From: Paludibacteraceae bacterium
Lineage (GTDB): Bacteria > Bacteroidota > Bacteroidia > Bacteroidales > Paludibacteraceae
DNA: 64,000 nt
Assembly: GCA_017527905.1 (NCBI GenBank)
Contig: JAFXPK010000026.1
Coordinates: 1-64,000 of the forward strand
Reading direction: 5' to 3'
The notes under the pieces are model-generated. The model did no database searches. It was given only the letters and a program-made list of their open reading frames with translations, and was not told the DNA's origin. The stretch's first letter is position 1. Every line of letters starts with the position of its first letter. The position numbers and the translations under genes are program-made. Below are positions 35,701 to 44,119 of the stretch, piece by piece.

Positions 35701-37430
35701 CCGAATCGGACGTGCTTATTCCTACTTCTGGTTTCGAATCGGATGTGTTGCTCCGTGTGTTGGTATCCACTAACGAGGATGATCTGAAGGCATTCGCGGC
35801 TTCCGACTCAGTCTCTTGTGGAACCGATAGAATATCGAACAAACTTATGTTCCGTATGAACAAATTGTTGCCGGTGGGTTGGCCGGATTCTATCTGTGCT
35901 ACCCAAAAGGAGGTGACTTTGTCTGTGGATAAACGCAAGTTGGGTACGATACCGGAGGGCTATACGTTGCAATGGTATATCATGAATGGTGATGAATTGG
36001 TGGATTTGAACATGACGGGCTCGGATTCCATAACTGTCTCCATCGATTCCACTACCACGTATAAAGCGGTTATAGCGAAGGATGATGACGTGGTCTCTGA
36101 GTATCATCGTACAATATTTGTGGAGCAGGATCTTGCGTTCCATTTGGAGGTTGACCGCGACACGGTATGTATATACGATACGCTCGCTCTTTCCGTAGTG
36201 TTGGAGAAGGGTGCCGCAAGCCGATATCGTTGGTCTTGTTCCGACGAAAACGCGCAGATGTTGATGCACGCCGCTTCTGATTCAGTCTACACCGTGAAGG
36301 TAGAGTCGGAATACCGCATATGCCCAAGTAAGTCTGATACGGTTCGTGTCGTCTTGGATGCGCCGATCGATTTCTCTGTCATGGTGGATAAATCGGTTAT
36401 CTGTGAGACGGATTCTGACGGTGTTGTCTTGAATGTGGACAACAGGAGGACTCCTGAACTTGACACGAACGCTTCCGGAGATATGACGTCTGCCGCCATG
36501 ATTAACGGTTTATTCTTCCCGGATGCACCTTGGTACACCCTAGGCAGCGTCGAGTGGAATAATGGTACGAAAGGGGATACGTTGCGGGATATGCCTCGTA
36601 AATCAACTACTTATTCAGTGACTGCCACTTCCCGTTGGAATGTGTGTGAGTCAGTGACGAAGGAGATAAATGTTGAGGTGAGGTCCGCTCTTTCAGTCTC
36701 TCTCTCTCTGGATGCGGAGAGCATCTGTCAACAAGGGGAAGATTCCATTCGTATGGAAGCCTCTGTCTTGACGGGCGAAGCTAAGAAATACATTTGGTGG
36801 GATGGCGTGGAGACGGATACTACTGTTCGAACGGTGTTCTTCGAAAATAGTGACACGTTATGGGTAATGGTGGTGGATAGTGTGTGTGAGAACTCATTGT
36901 CCGACTCTGTCCCGGTACAGGTTGCGAAACCGGCCACCATCTCTCTCTCTTCTCCGAACAAGGTGTTCGAGTATGGCTCAGGTGTTGGTTTGGATGTTAC
37001 TTCCTCGGGTCCTATTTATGGTCCGTACAAGTGGTATGCCGTGGATGAGTCGGGTGATGAACATCTTCTCTCCGTGTCGGACGAAAGCTTTTACACGGAT
37101 CTTCCGAATGGTAACGTCTCCTATTATGTGATTGCGGAGAATGGTGAGTGTGATAATATGGAGACGGATATGCTTCGTGTGGCATTGGTTGATAACATTG
37201 TGATTCCTACGGTCTTCACACCTCATAATGTGGATGGTGAGAACGATGACTTCATGCCAGGCTATCCTGTGACGATCTATGATCGTTACGGAGATGTCGT
37301 GTGCAACTCTAATTCCGGATGGGATGGCTATTACAGAGGCAAGCTCGCCGATCCGGGAGTCTACATTTATGTCCTTACATTGAAGGATGATAGAGTCGTG
37401 AAGGGAACGATTGAAATATTTAAGAAATAA
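32736..37430 (+). CDS. Giant T9SS type B sorted surface protein
   Basis: A 1564-aa exported protein. The N-terminal signal segment is FRRLVVFFTMIWGIAQV. A series of CnaB/carboxypeptidase-regulatory-like beta domains follows, each with a DESGRV or DSTGVT turn, covering about residues 25-830. A Big2-like domain lies near 840-935 (IEWSSDNDVVAHITSEG), then Ig-like domains rich in Asp-Ser-Val. The C terminus (about 1490-1564) is a gliding-motility-associated sorting domain: PTVFTPHNVDGENDDFMPG, IYDRYGD, GWDGYYRG. It is probably secreted and attached by T9SS as an adhesin. It heads an operon with the OmpA/PD40 and PorP/SprF genes, a known surface module. Confidence 0.9.
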   Translation: MRGNFRRLVVFFTMIWGIAQVIMSEGILIFEISDAQNRPVSDLSVNVESDGVLYKTYTTDESGRVVDPLFPAGDYTYSFEFGDLRNGKFSVKDGNYTWINLDYRLWSITFMNEDGSMLEGKKATIYKVNDDKTETFIAEKVSDSTGVTEFLVPEGQYKYSTFRGSSYVTVKDQNINTEVAVASGEITHQTHFCFINDKGTHLTVFAKDIYVTHIAPDSIYPFGAVDAHSDVISGGYYKYNTTDNYVSCPAGTYSCSVQTKDYGTIVDTFVVDDNDALEGNIVYLILPTLPDTTGEGGGVETRFKIPVNEEIESGNPILLEVTVRSVLDSMPLPLIQCNLLLTLDNSSESPYALTEDSGKVSWLVSPDVYDIAVLRDTTRGIEVDHDTSLTVYINPDDYTKVYFDFYYGEEKFIPSSVRKILIWPTDDQERYVEYMGRWRDTVRYLYDLPILMAEGIYRNMVNLDEKGYHTSLSNVFVVEKKDTAIHVRTELLPFHKLNIELIDVNHSKFESRQYVMLESNGFISKLVTDSAGHYSEDFTEGTYILSAFGDTQTVELLADTTIFFQSKAPLTQKVKFQFLHDGQVVYPQIMNMDVYKRNPDALYSKSISKFYDDYEGKGAAWVFEEYTICEMGDYYVKYVLKDYDYNGSFTCDFNISEKGGEDTTVYIVVPVKRSVSITIKDANLDLVSGVFGNIYKYDENGELMSSLEYDYDNHEGLRTNSEGLIIDHLVPGRYQLRILDIKRDFIVKDYDLDFDIISGTKMYDVKYKVLYKSSKKYGTNLLLDVNKEGQFYNSSYTDETGTVELFCEAGKYSYHLHYGKNNDGSYQLSGDTTIYIYIEDPIYVDSISIQGCACLTHGDTLRMNASLFPGDPTQKEIEWSSDNDVVAHITSEGVLIAHDVKTDGFVTVTAKSMDAKGTVATRTFFVGNGNCGSSINLSFEGTSVRELPITSDKQRVVVTTEDEDKFPKVYLYQSSTDSVKWKTVLGPTTESDVLIPTSGFESDVLLRVLVSTNEDDLKAFAASDSVSCGTDRISNKLMFRMNKLLPVGWPDSICATQKEVTLSVDKRKLGTIPEGYTLQWYIMNGDELVDLNMTGSDSITVSIDSTTTYKAVIAKDDDVVSEYHRTIFVEQDLAFHLEVDRDTVCIYDTLALSVVLEKGAASRYRWSCSDENAQMLMHAASDSVYTVKVESEYRICPSKSDTVRVVLDAPIDFSVMVDKSVICETDSDGVVLNVDNRRTPELDTNASGDMTSAAMINGLFFPDAPWYTLGSVEWNNGTKGDTLRDMPRKSTTYSVTATSRWNVCESVTKEINVEVRSALSVSLSLDAESICQQGEDSIRMEASVLTGEAKKYIWWDGVETDTTVRTVFFENSDTLWVMVVDSVCENSLSDSVPVQVAKPATISLSSPNKVFEYGSGVGLDVTSSGPIYGPYKWYAVDESGDEHLLSVSDESFYTDLPNGNVSYYVIAENGECDNMETDMLRVALVDNIVIPTVFTPHNVDGENDDFMPGYPVTIYDRYGDVVCNSNSGWDGYYRGKLADPGVYIYVLTLKDDRVVKGTIEIFKK

Positions 37431-37447
37431 TTATAGCGGGTAATATA

Positions 37448-38812
37448 ATGATGAAAAAGCTGTTTCTTATCCTATTCGTCATAGGAGTTTTCTCCTCCAT
37501 GGAAAGTGGTTTTTGCTCCCAGCGTTCGAGTTTTTTGAAAACGAAGAATGTTGGCGTGAAAGATGTGATTTCGAGATATAAGGACGGGAAAATCCTTTTT
37601 GTCCGCAATGACAGCGCTTTTGTTGCGGATTTGGATGAAGATGGTAATCTGATCAACCTCACCTACACGGAGGATTTGGACAAGATCTCTCCTGATGGAC
37701 AAGTCGCTTATGGCAATAAGAGTGGTAAACTCTATTTTTCCAAGGCGGGGAAGTTGTATACTGCCAAGCAGAAAAAGAGTGGGGAATGGACGATGGACAA
37801 GTCCGTGAAGATCCTTGGGTCGGGTGTGGAACGCGACAAGTACCGGGGCTCGGTCATGGCCTATGCCAATTGGCGTTATATGCCGAACGACTCGGTCGTT
37901 GTGCTGAACCCGACGTTGAATGAGGATGAGACTGTGATGTATTTCGCCTCGAACATGTACGGTTCCAAAAGCCTTGACATCTTCAAGGTGGAGAAGGATG
38001 TGGACGGCGAGTGGGGTGTTCCTCAGAGAATGGATGTGAGGGTCAATTCCTCTTCGGATGAGAATTATCCGTTCCTGGCCGATGATGGTTCGTTGACTTT
38101 CGGTTCCGATCGTCCTGTCCGCAATACGAGACCGGACGAAGGTAAATATGACGTCTATGGAGTGAATCCTCAGGGCACTTCGAAACCTCGCCTCTTGGCG
38201 GACATCGACGAGGAGGCCGCCCGGAAGTTGGCGGAGGAGAAGAAACGTGAGGAGGAACGCTTGCTGGCGGAACAGAAACGTTTGGAGGAGGCTAGCCGTG
38301 CCGCAGATAGTCTGACGGCCTATGCGCAAGACGATAATCGCTCCGCTGACCAAAACAAAAGAATCGAAGATGCTCTGAATAACTCCAAAACAACGGTTAG
38401 TAAGAGACGTTTGGACGAGGCGTTGAAGAAGAATCCAGACACTGTGTTGAAGGTCTCTCCGAACGTGGTGGCCACCAAGGAGATGCGCATCTTCTACTTC
38501 GAGTTCGACAAAGATATCCCGAACGGTACGTATAAAGAGGATTTCGAGGTGGTGCTTGATTTCATCAACTCTTACCCGAATAGCCAATTCCTGTTGGTGG
38601 GCCATACGGATGAGAGAGGTACTTTCGAATACAATGACGTTCTTTCCCTGAAACGTGCGGAATGGGTGCGCTTCCATCTGTTGCTGAGGGATGTGAAATT
38701 GGATCGTCTGAAAGTGAGGGGTGATGGGGAATACCATCCTATCGTGAAGAACGCGCAGACGGAGGAGGATCACCAAAAGAACCGTCGTGTTGAGATTATC
38801 AAGTTGAATTGA
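37448..38812 (+). CDS. OmpA family protein with PD40 propeller repeats
   Basis: A 454-aa periplasmic or outer-membrane-associated protein. A signal peptide is followed by WD40-like PD40 beta-propeller repeats (about 40-235: KISPDGQVAYGN, NPTLNEDETVMYFASNMYGS, YPFLADDGSLTFGSDRP). An EK-rich coiled coil (ARKLAEEKKREEERLL) follows. The C-terminal OmpA peptidoglycan-binding domain contains YFEFDKDIPNG, LLVGHTDERGTFEYN and LSLKRAEWV. Such proteins link T9SS or surface-adhesin complexes to the cell wall. It starts 18 nt after the adhesin stop. Confidence 0.92.
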   Translation: MMKKLFLILFVIGVFSSMESGFCSQRSSFLKTKNVGVKDVISRYKDGKILFVRNDSAFVADLDEDGNLINLTYTEDLDKISPDGQVAYGNKSGKLYFSKAGKLYTAKQKKSGEWTMDKSVKILGSGVERDKYRGSVMAYANWRYMPNDSVVVLNPTLNEDETVMYFASNMYGSKSLDIFKVEKDVDGEWGVPQRMDVRVNSSSDENYPFLADDGSLTFGSDRPVRNTRPDEGKYDVYGVNPQGTSKPRLLADIDEEAARKLAEEKKREEERLLAEQKRLEEASRAADSLTAYAQDDNRSADQNKRIEDALNNSKTTVSKRRLDEALKKNPDTVLKVSPNVVATKEMRIFYFEFDKDIPNGTYKEDFEVVLDFINSYPNSQFLLVGHTDERGTFEYNDVLSLKRAEWVRFHLLLRDVKLDRLKVRGDGEYHPIVKNAQTEEDHQKNRRVEIIKLN

Positions 38813-38845
38813 TTCTAGTTTAGACAATAAAGCATTTTATTTAAA

Positions 38846-39754
38846 ATGGAAAAAAAGAATATCGGCAAGCTTATAGCATTCTTATGCTTTTTGACCTTAT
38901 ATGTACGTCCTGCGGATGCGCAGCAAGATTTGTTGCTTTCCCAACAATTCTTCTCCCGTATCAATGTCAATCCTGCTGGTACGGGTAACAACAGCAAGTT
39001 CGATGCTTTCCTTTTGGGACGACTCCAGTGGATGGGTGTGGATCACTCCCCTAAAACTGGTTTGTTCAACATCTCCGGGTATTGTGAGAACCTGAAGTCC
39101 AGCTTGGGTCTCTCCGTCTACCACGACCATCTCGGAATCGGGCACAGTTCAACCAATGCGCAGGTCGTATACTCTTACCATTTGGATGTTACGGAGAAAT
39201 ATATCCTCTCCATGGGTCTCTCCGGCGGTGCTAATTTCGGCTATTTCAATCCTCAGGACAATATCATGAGGGATGTGTCGGAGTACAGCGATCCTGACAC
39301 TTATGTGCAGGAGAAGACTACGGAGGTTAAGCCAGACATGAACTTCGGACTTGAGTTTACCTCCATGCATTGGTTGGTGGGCGCCTCTTGTACCCATATG
39401 TTGAACGATAGTACGACCACATTTAAACCAGGACGTCATTTCTACTTCTATGGCCGTGGTTTTATTCCGTTGAATGATCTTTTCGACATTGCTCCTGCTT
39501 TGGTCTATATGCACAAAAAGAAAGTGAATGTTTTGGAGATCAACGCTATGGCCTTCTATAATCGTTTCATTTGGGGAGGCGTCACATGGAAACCAGACTT
39601 GTCCAATCCGATTGATATGTCTATGATCGCTATCACGGCGGGATTTGAATGGAGGGAAAAGTATAGGTTTGGCTATACGTTCGACCTTAATACCGGTAGG
39701 GTTAACCACTTGCCGTCGAACACGCACGAGATACTCCTTTCTGTTCAGTTCTGA
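38846..39754 (+). CDS. PorP/SprF family outer membrane protein
   Basis: A 302-aa outer-membrane beta-barrel protein. The family start is plain: signal peptide ending in PADAQQDLLLSQQFFSRINVNPAGTG. Barrel strands and LGLSVYHDHLGIGHS, SMGLSGGANFGYFNPQ follow. The C-terminal ends with Phe (ILLSVQF), the usual barrel end. PorP/SprF proteins are dedicated partners for type B T9SS substrates such as SprB, fitting its place 33 nt downstream of the adhesin/OmpA pair. Confidence 0.92.
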   Translation: MEKKNIGKLIAFLCFLTLYVRPADAQQDLLLSQQFFSRINVNPAGTGNNSKFDAFLLGRLQWMGVDHSPKTGLFNISGYCENLKSSLGLSVYHDHLGIGHSSTNAQVVYSYHLDVTEKYILSMGLSGGANFGYFNPQDNIMRDVSEYSDPDTYVQEKTTEVKPDMNFGLEFTSMHWLVGASCTHMLNDSTTTFKPGRHFYFYGRGFIPLNDLFDIAPALVYMHKKKVNVLEINAMAFYNRFIWGGVTWKPDLSNPIDMSMIAITAGFEWREKYRFGYTFDLNTGRVNHLPSNTHEILLSVQF

Positions 39755-39888
39755 CAGAAAGGACCGCATTTCTCCATGGGGTATGATCAACTATGTTTCT
39801 GAGATGGAAACTGTTGGTTGAAGAAGACCTGGCGTTGCCCGCTTAGGGGAAACAAATCATTATAGTGTTTGTGTTGTGTGTCGAACTT

Positions 39889-40179
39889 TTATAAGTGGCG
39901 TTTGTTTATCAGATGTTCTTTGAACGGATTCAACCAATGCGCGTCGGTCCTGAATATTGAGAAATAGACTCTTAGGTTCGCATCGGCGGTGTTAGTCACG
40001 AAATAGACTTTTAGGGACGCATTGGCTGGACTGTCGCTAAAAAACCAGTTCGTGTTTTCCGAGGTGGAGTCTGCCATGGTCGGACATTTGTAGACAATCA
40101 AGTCCGCATCGCTTTTGAATTGGACTTCTTTGATTCTAATGTTAGAATCACTTATGTTAGGACATGCATAAACTACCAT
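39889..40179 (-). CDS. Small repeat protein, DUF6150-like
   Basis: A 96-aa protein made of short repeats with a common core: DSNIRIKEV, DADLIVYKC, NASLKVYFV, DANLRVYFS. These repeats resemble DUF6150 proteins, small probably cytoplasmic beta proteins of unknown function. There is no signal peptide. It has its own -7 box at 40256-40263 with an 18-bp tandem duplication just downstream. Family assignment is from memory of the repeat pattern. Confidence 0.7.
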   Translation of the reverse strand: MVVYACPNISDSNIRIKEVQFKSDADLIVYKCPTMADSTSENTNWFFSDSPANASLKVYFVTNTADANLRVYFSIFRTDAHWLNPFKEHLINKRHL

Positions 40180-40223
40180 AGTGGCAAATTTTTAAATAAA
40201 CCATTAATTTTTTTCCATACACT

Positions 40224-40259
40224 TAGCATTCACTCTGCAAATAGCATTCACTCTGCAAA
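40224..40259. repeat. Perfect 18-bp tandem duplication in the leader of the DUF6150-like gene
   Basis: TAGCATTCACTCTGCAAA occurs at 40224-40241 and again, perfectly and without gap, at 40242-40259. On the minus strand it starts inside the -7 box and duplicates the beginning of the transcribed leader. Confidence 0.9.
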
Positions 40260-40263
40260 GGTA
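40256..40263 (-). promoter_or_regulatory. -7 box TACCTTTG for the DUF6150-like gene
   Basis: CAAAGGTA on the plus strand, 76 nt before the start codon at 40179. Confidence 0.55.
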
Positions 40264-40295
40264 ATGAAAATATTGATATAATCTGTCGTGCTTCC

Positions 40296-40303
40296 TAAAT
40301 TTG
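40296..40303 (+). promoter_or_regulatory. Possible distal nifJ promoter
   Basis: TAAATTTG with a TTG 20 nt upstream (40273-40275), giving a leader of about 180 nt. Confidence 0.35.
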
Positions 40304-40410
40304 TTGCATATACAAGTGTGTTTGTGCAGTATCTGCTAGCGTTTGGGAATTTGTTGAAATAAATTTCTCAAACAAGTTGGTCGTTTGCGGGTTATGCAAA
40401 ATTTTTTTAC

Positions 40411-40418
40411 TAATTTTG
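40411..40418 (+). promoter_or_regulatory. -7 box TAATTTTG, proximal nifJ promoter
   Basis: A perfect TAnnTTTG match 68 nt before the ATG at 40487. Confidence 0.55.
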
Positions 40419-40486
40419 CGTTTCGTGTGAAAATGGTTGTTTTTCACAGTTGAGATTGGAATTTTTATTGTTCAATTTATAAAATT

Positions 40487-43400
40487 ATGGCTAAAGAAAA
40501 AAAATTCATCACTTGTGATGGTAATGAGGCTGCTGCACATATTTCCTATATGTTCAGCGAGTGCGCCTGTATCTACCCAATCACACCATCTTCAACGATG
40601 GCTGAGCACGTGGATGAGTGGGCCGCTCAAGGTCGCAAGAACATCTTCGGCGAGACAGTGTCTGTAACAGAAATGCAGTCAGAGGCAGGTGCCGCTGGTG
40701 CAGTTCACGGTGCAATCCAGGCGGGTGCTTTGACATCCACTTACACCGCTTCCCAGGGTCTGTTGTTGATGATCCCTAACATGTACAAGATCGCTGCGGA
40801 GAAGATGCCGGCTGTGTTCCATGTGTCAGCTCGTACCATCGCATCCCACTCTCTCTGTATCTTCGGTGACCATCAGGACGTTTACGCATGCCGTCAGACT
40901 GGTTTTGCGATGTTGGCTGAGGGTTCAGTACAGGAAGTTATGGACTTGGCTGGTGTAGCACACTTGTCAACCATTAAGTCTCAAGTTCCTTTCTTGAACT
41001 TCTTCGACGGATTCCGTACTTCACACGAGATCCAGAAGATCGAGAAGTTGGACAACGAGGATTTGGCTGGATTGATCGACCAAGAGAAGTTGGCTGAATT
41101 CCGTTCAAGAGCTTTGAATCCAAATAAGCCTGTAATGCGCGGTATGGCGGAGAACCCTGATACGTTCTTCACTCACCGTGAGTCTTGCAATACAATGTAC
41201 AACAACGTTCCTGAGATCGTTGAGAACTACATGAAGGAGATCTCTAAGATCACTGGACGTAACTATGGTTTGTTCGATTACTATGGTGCTAAGGACGCTG
41301 ACCGTGTCATCATCGCCATGGGTTCCGTAACGGAGTGTATCCGTGAGGTGATCGACTTCTTGGCCGCTAAGGGCGAGAAGGTTGGTTTGGTGGCTGTTCA
41401 CTTGTTCCGCCCATTCTCAACCAAGCATTTGCTCGCTGCAGTTCCTAAGAGCGCTAAGGTGGTTACCGTATTGGATAGAACGAAAGAGCCAGGCGCAAAT
41501 GGTGATCCTTTGTATTTGGACGTTCGCGAGGCATTCTTCGACGTGAAGGATTCTCCTAAGGTGATCGGTGGCCGTTACGGTTTGGGTTCTAACGATACTA
41601 CTCCTGCTCAAATCATCTCTGTATATGAGAACATGGCGATGAAGGAGCCTAAGAACCACTTCACGATCGGTATCGTGGACGATGTTACCTTCACTTCCCT
41701 TCCTAAGAAGGAGGAGGTTGCTGTGGGTGGCGCCGGCATGTTCGAGGCTAAGTTCTACGGTTTGGGTGCTGATGGTACTGTCGGCGCTAACAAGAACTCT
41801 GTGAAGATCATCGGTGACAACACCAACAAGCACTGTCAAGCATACTTCTCTTACGACTCTAAGAAGTCAGGAGGTTTCACTTGCTCACACTTGCGTTTCG
41901 GTGATACGCCTATCCGTTCCACTTACTTGGTGAACACGCCTAACTTCGTGGCTTGCCACGTTCAGGCTTACCTCCACATGTACGATGTGACTCGTGGTTT
42001 GCAGAAGAACGGTACGTTCTTGCTGAACACGATCTGGGAAGGCGAGGAGTTGGCTAAGAACTTGCCTAACAAGGTGAAGGCTTACTTCGCTAAGAACAAT
42101 ATCAAGGTTTACTACATCAACGCTACCAAGATCGCTCAAGAGATCGGTTTGGGTAACCGTACCAATACCATCCTTCAATCTGCATTCTTCCGTATCACAG
42201 GTGTCATCCCTGTAGAGTTGGCTGTTGAGCAGATGAAGAAGTTCATCGTTAAGTCTTACGGAAAGAAGGGTGAGGATGTCGTGAACAAGAACTACGCTGC
42301 GGTAGACCGTGGTGGTGAATATAAAGAGTTGGCTATCGATCCAGCTTGGGCTAAGCTCGGCGAGGATGCAGCTAAGAAGAACGACGATCCTGAGTTCATC
42401 AATAAGATCGTTCGTCCTATCAATGCGCAGAACGGTGACTTGTTGCCAGTTTCCGCATTCAAGGGCATCGAGGATGGTGAGTGGCCTGCTGGTACAGCCG
42501 CATACGAGAAACGTGGTGTGTCTGCGTTCGTTCCTCAATGGAATGCCGCTGACTGTATCCAATGTAACAACTGTGCGTTCGTTTGTCCTCACGCATGTAT
42601 CCGTCCAATCGTTATGACTGACGATGAGGCTAAGGGCATGAACGGCGACATGATCGAGATGAAGGCGCCTGCTGCCATGAAGGGCATGAAGTTCCGTATG
42701 CAGGTTGGCGTTTTGGATTGCTTGGGCTGCGGCAACTGTGTTGACGTATGTTTGGGTAACAACCCTGAGAAGGGCAAGCAAGCTCTTAAGATGGTTGCGT
42801 TCGATCCTGAATCCAAGGCTACGGCTGTTGAGTCCGCTAACTGGGAATACGCTGTTAAGAAGGTTTCCAGCAAGCAACACTTGGTTGACATCACTGCCAA
42901 CCCTAAGAACTCTCAGTTCGCTACTCCATTGTTCGAATTCTCCGGCGCTTGCTCGGGTTGTGGTGAGACTCCATACGTGAAGTTGATCTCCCAATTGTTC
43001 GGTAACCGCGAGATCGTGGCTAACGCAACGGGTTGTTCTTCTATCTACTCTGGTTCTATCCCATCAACTCCTTACACGAAGAACGAGAAGGGTCAAGGTC
43101 CAGCTTGGGCTAACTCTTTGTTCGAGGACTTCTGCGAGTTCGGTTTGGGTATGGAATTGGCTAACGAGAAGATGCGCGAGCGTATCGTGAAGATTATGAC
43201 TGAGGCTATCGCCGCTGACTGCACGCCTGCTGATGCTAAGGAGTTGTTCCAAGCTTGGTTGGATAACAGAAACGACGCCGCTAAGTCACAAGAGATCACT
43301 GAGAAGATCATCCCTATCGTTGAGGCTGGTAAGAGCAAGTGCGACCACTGCAAGCAATTGTCAGAGTTGACTGGCTATATGATCAAGCGTTCTCAATGGA

Positions 43401-44044
43401 TCATCGGTGGTGACGGTGCGTCATACGATATCGGTTACGGAGGTTTGGATCACGTGATCGCTTCCGGTAAGAACGTGAACATCTTGGTATTGGATACTGA
43501 GGTTTACTCTAACACGGGTGGTCAGTCTTCTAAGGCTACTCCTCTTGGCGCTATCGCTAAGTTCGCCGCATCCGGTAAGAGAGTACGTAAGAAGGATTTG
43601 GGTATGATCGCTACCACTTATGGTTATGTTTATGTGGCTCAGATCGCTATGGGTGCTAACCAAGCTCAATGCTTGAAGGCGCTTAAGGAGGCTGAGGCAT
43701 ACGACGGACCATCTTTGGTTATCGCATACGCTCCATGTATCAACCACGGTTTGAAGGCCGGCATGGGCAAGGCTCAGGCTGAGGAGGCTAAGGCCGTTGA
43801 GTGTGGATACTGGCACTTGTGGAGATTTAACCCAGCTTTGGAGGCTGAAGGCAAGAACCCATTCACATTGGATTCAAAAGAGCCTGACTACAGCAAGTTC
43901 CAAGACTTCTTGAAGGGTGAGGTTCGTTACGCTTCCGTTATGAAGCAATTCCCTAACGAGGCGCAAGAGTTGTTCAACGCCTCTGAGGAGATGGCTAAGA
44001 AGCGTTACCAATCATACGTTCGTATGACAAAGATGGAGTATTAA
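40487..44044 (+). CDS. nifJ: Pyruvate:ferredoxin (flavodoxin) oxidoreductase
   Basis: A 1185-aa single-chain enzyme that oxidises pyruvate to acetyl-CoA and CO2 while reducing ferredoxin. Domain order is normal: pyrimidine-binding domain starting ITCDGNEAAAHISYMF; transketolase C-like domain; gamma domain; two [4Fe-4S] clusters (CIQCNNCAFVCP near 688 and CLGCGNCVDVC near 745). The TPP-binding domain has GDGASYDIGYGGLDH near 972 and EVYSNTGGQSSK. The second cluster has Leu where Pro usually follows the fourth Cys. Very strong codon bias indicates high expression, as expected in an anaerobe. It is monocistronic between its promoter and terminator. Confidence 0.98.
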   Translation: MAKEKKFITCDGNEAAAHISYMFSECACIYPITPSSTMAEHVDEWAAQGRKNIFGETVSVTEMQSEAGAAGAVHGAIQAGALTSTYTASQGLLLMIPNMYKIAAEKMPAVFHVSARTIASHSLCIFGDHQDVYACRQTGFAMLAEGSVQEVMDLAGVAHLSTIKSQVPFLNFFDGFRTSHEIQKIEKLDNEDLAGLIDQEKLAEFRSRALNPNKPVMRGMAENPDTFFTHRESCNTMYNNVPEIVENYMKEISKITGRNYGLFDYYGAKDADRVIIAMGSVTECIREVIDFLAAKGEKVGLVAVHLFRPFSTKHLLAAVPKSAKVVTVLDRTKEPGANGDPLYLDVREAFFDVKDSPKVIGGRYGLGSNDTTPAQIISVYENMAMKEPKNHFTIGIVDDVTFTSLPKKEEVAVGGAGMFEAKFYGLGADGTVGANKNSVKIIGDNTNKHCQAYFSYDSKKSGGFTCSHLRFGDTPIRSTYLVNTPNFVACHVQAYLHMYDVTRGLQKNGTFLLNTIWEGEELAKNLPNKVKAYFAKNNIKVYYINATKIAQEIGLGNRTNTILQSAFFRITGVIPVELAVEQMKKFIVKSYGKKGEDVVNKNYAAVDRGGEYKELAIDPAWAKLGEDAAKKNDDPEFINKIVRPINAQNGDLLPVSAFKGIEDGEWPAGTAAYEKRGVSAFVPQWNAADCIQCNNCAFVCPHACIRPIVMTDDEAKGMNGDMIEMKAPAAMKGMKFRMQVGVLDCLGCGNCVDVCLGNNPEKGKQALKMVAFDPESKATAVESANWEYAVKKVSSKQHLVDITANPKNSQFATPLFEFSGACSGCGETPYVKLISQLFGNREIVANATGCSSIYSGSIPSTPYTKNEKGQGPAWANSLFEDFCEFGLGMELANEKMRERIVKIMTEAIAADCTPADAKELFQAWLDNRNDAAKSQEITEKIIPIVEAGKSKCDHCKQLSELTGYMIKRSQWIIGGDGASYDIGYGGLDHVIASGKNVNILVLDTEVYSNTGGQSSKATPLGAIAKFAASGKRVRKKDLGMIATTYGYVYVAQIAMGANQAQCLKALKEAEAYDGPSLVIAYAPCINHGLKAGMGKAQAEEAKAVECGYWHLWRFNPALEAEGKNPFTLDSKEPDYSKFQDFLKGEVRYASVMKQFPNEAQELFNASEEMAKKRYQSYVRMTKMEY

Positions 44045-44069
44045 TAATTTACTCTAAATAATATTTGGA

Positions 44070-44102
44070 AAGAAGGCTCGGTCTCGTATCGAGCCTTCTT
44101 TT
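44070..44102 (+). terminator. Intrinsic terminator after nifJ
   Basis: An 11-bp perfect stem (44070-44080 with 44090-44100) ending in TTTT. Confidence 0.9.
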
Positions 44103-44119
44103 AATGAAAATATTTGTGA

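Noticed and set aside
37472..38827. 451-codon minus-strand open frame opposite the OmpA/PD40 gene
   Set aside because: The plus strand encodes clear PD40 and OmpA domains; the antisense translation has no recognisable pattern.
41885..42994. Long minus-strand open frames opposite nifJ
   Set aside because: They arise from the strong codon bias of nifJ; no promoter, no family features and complete overlap with a certain gene.
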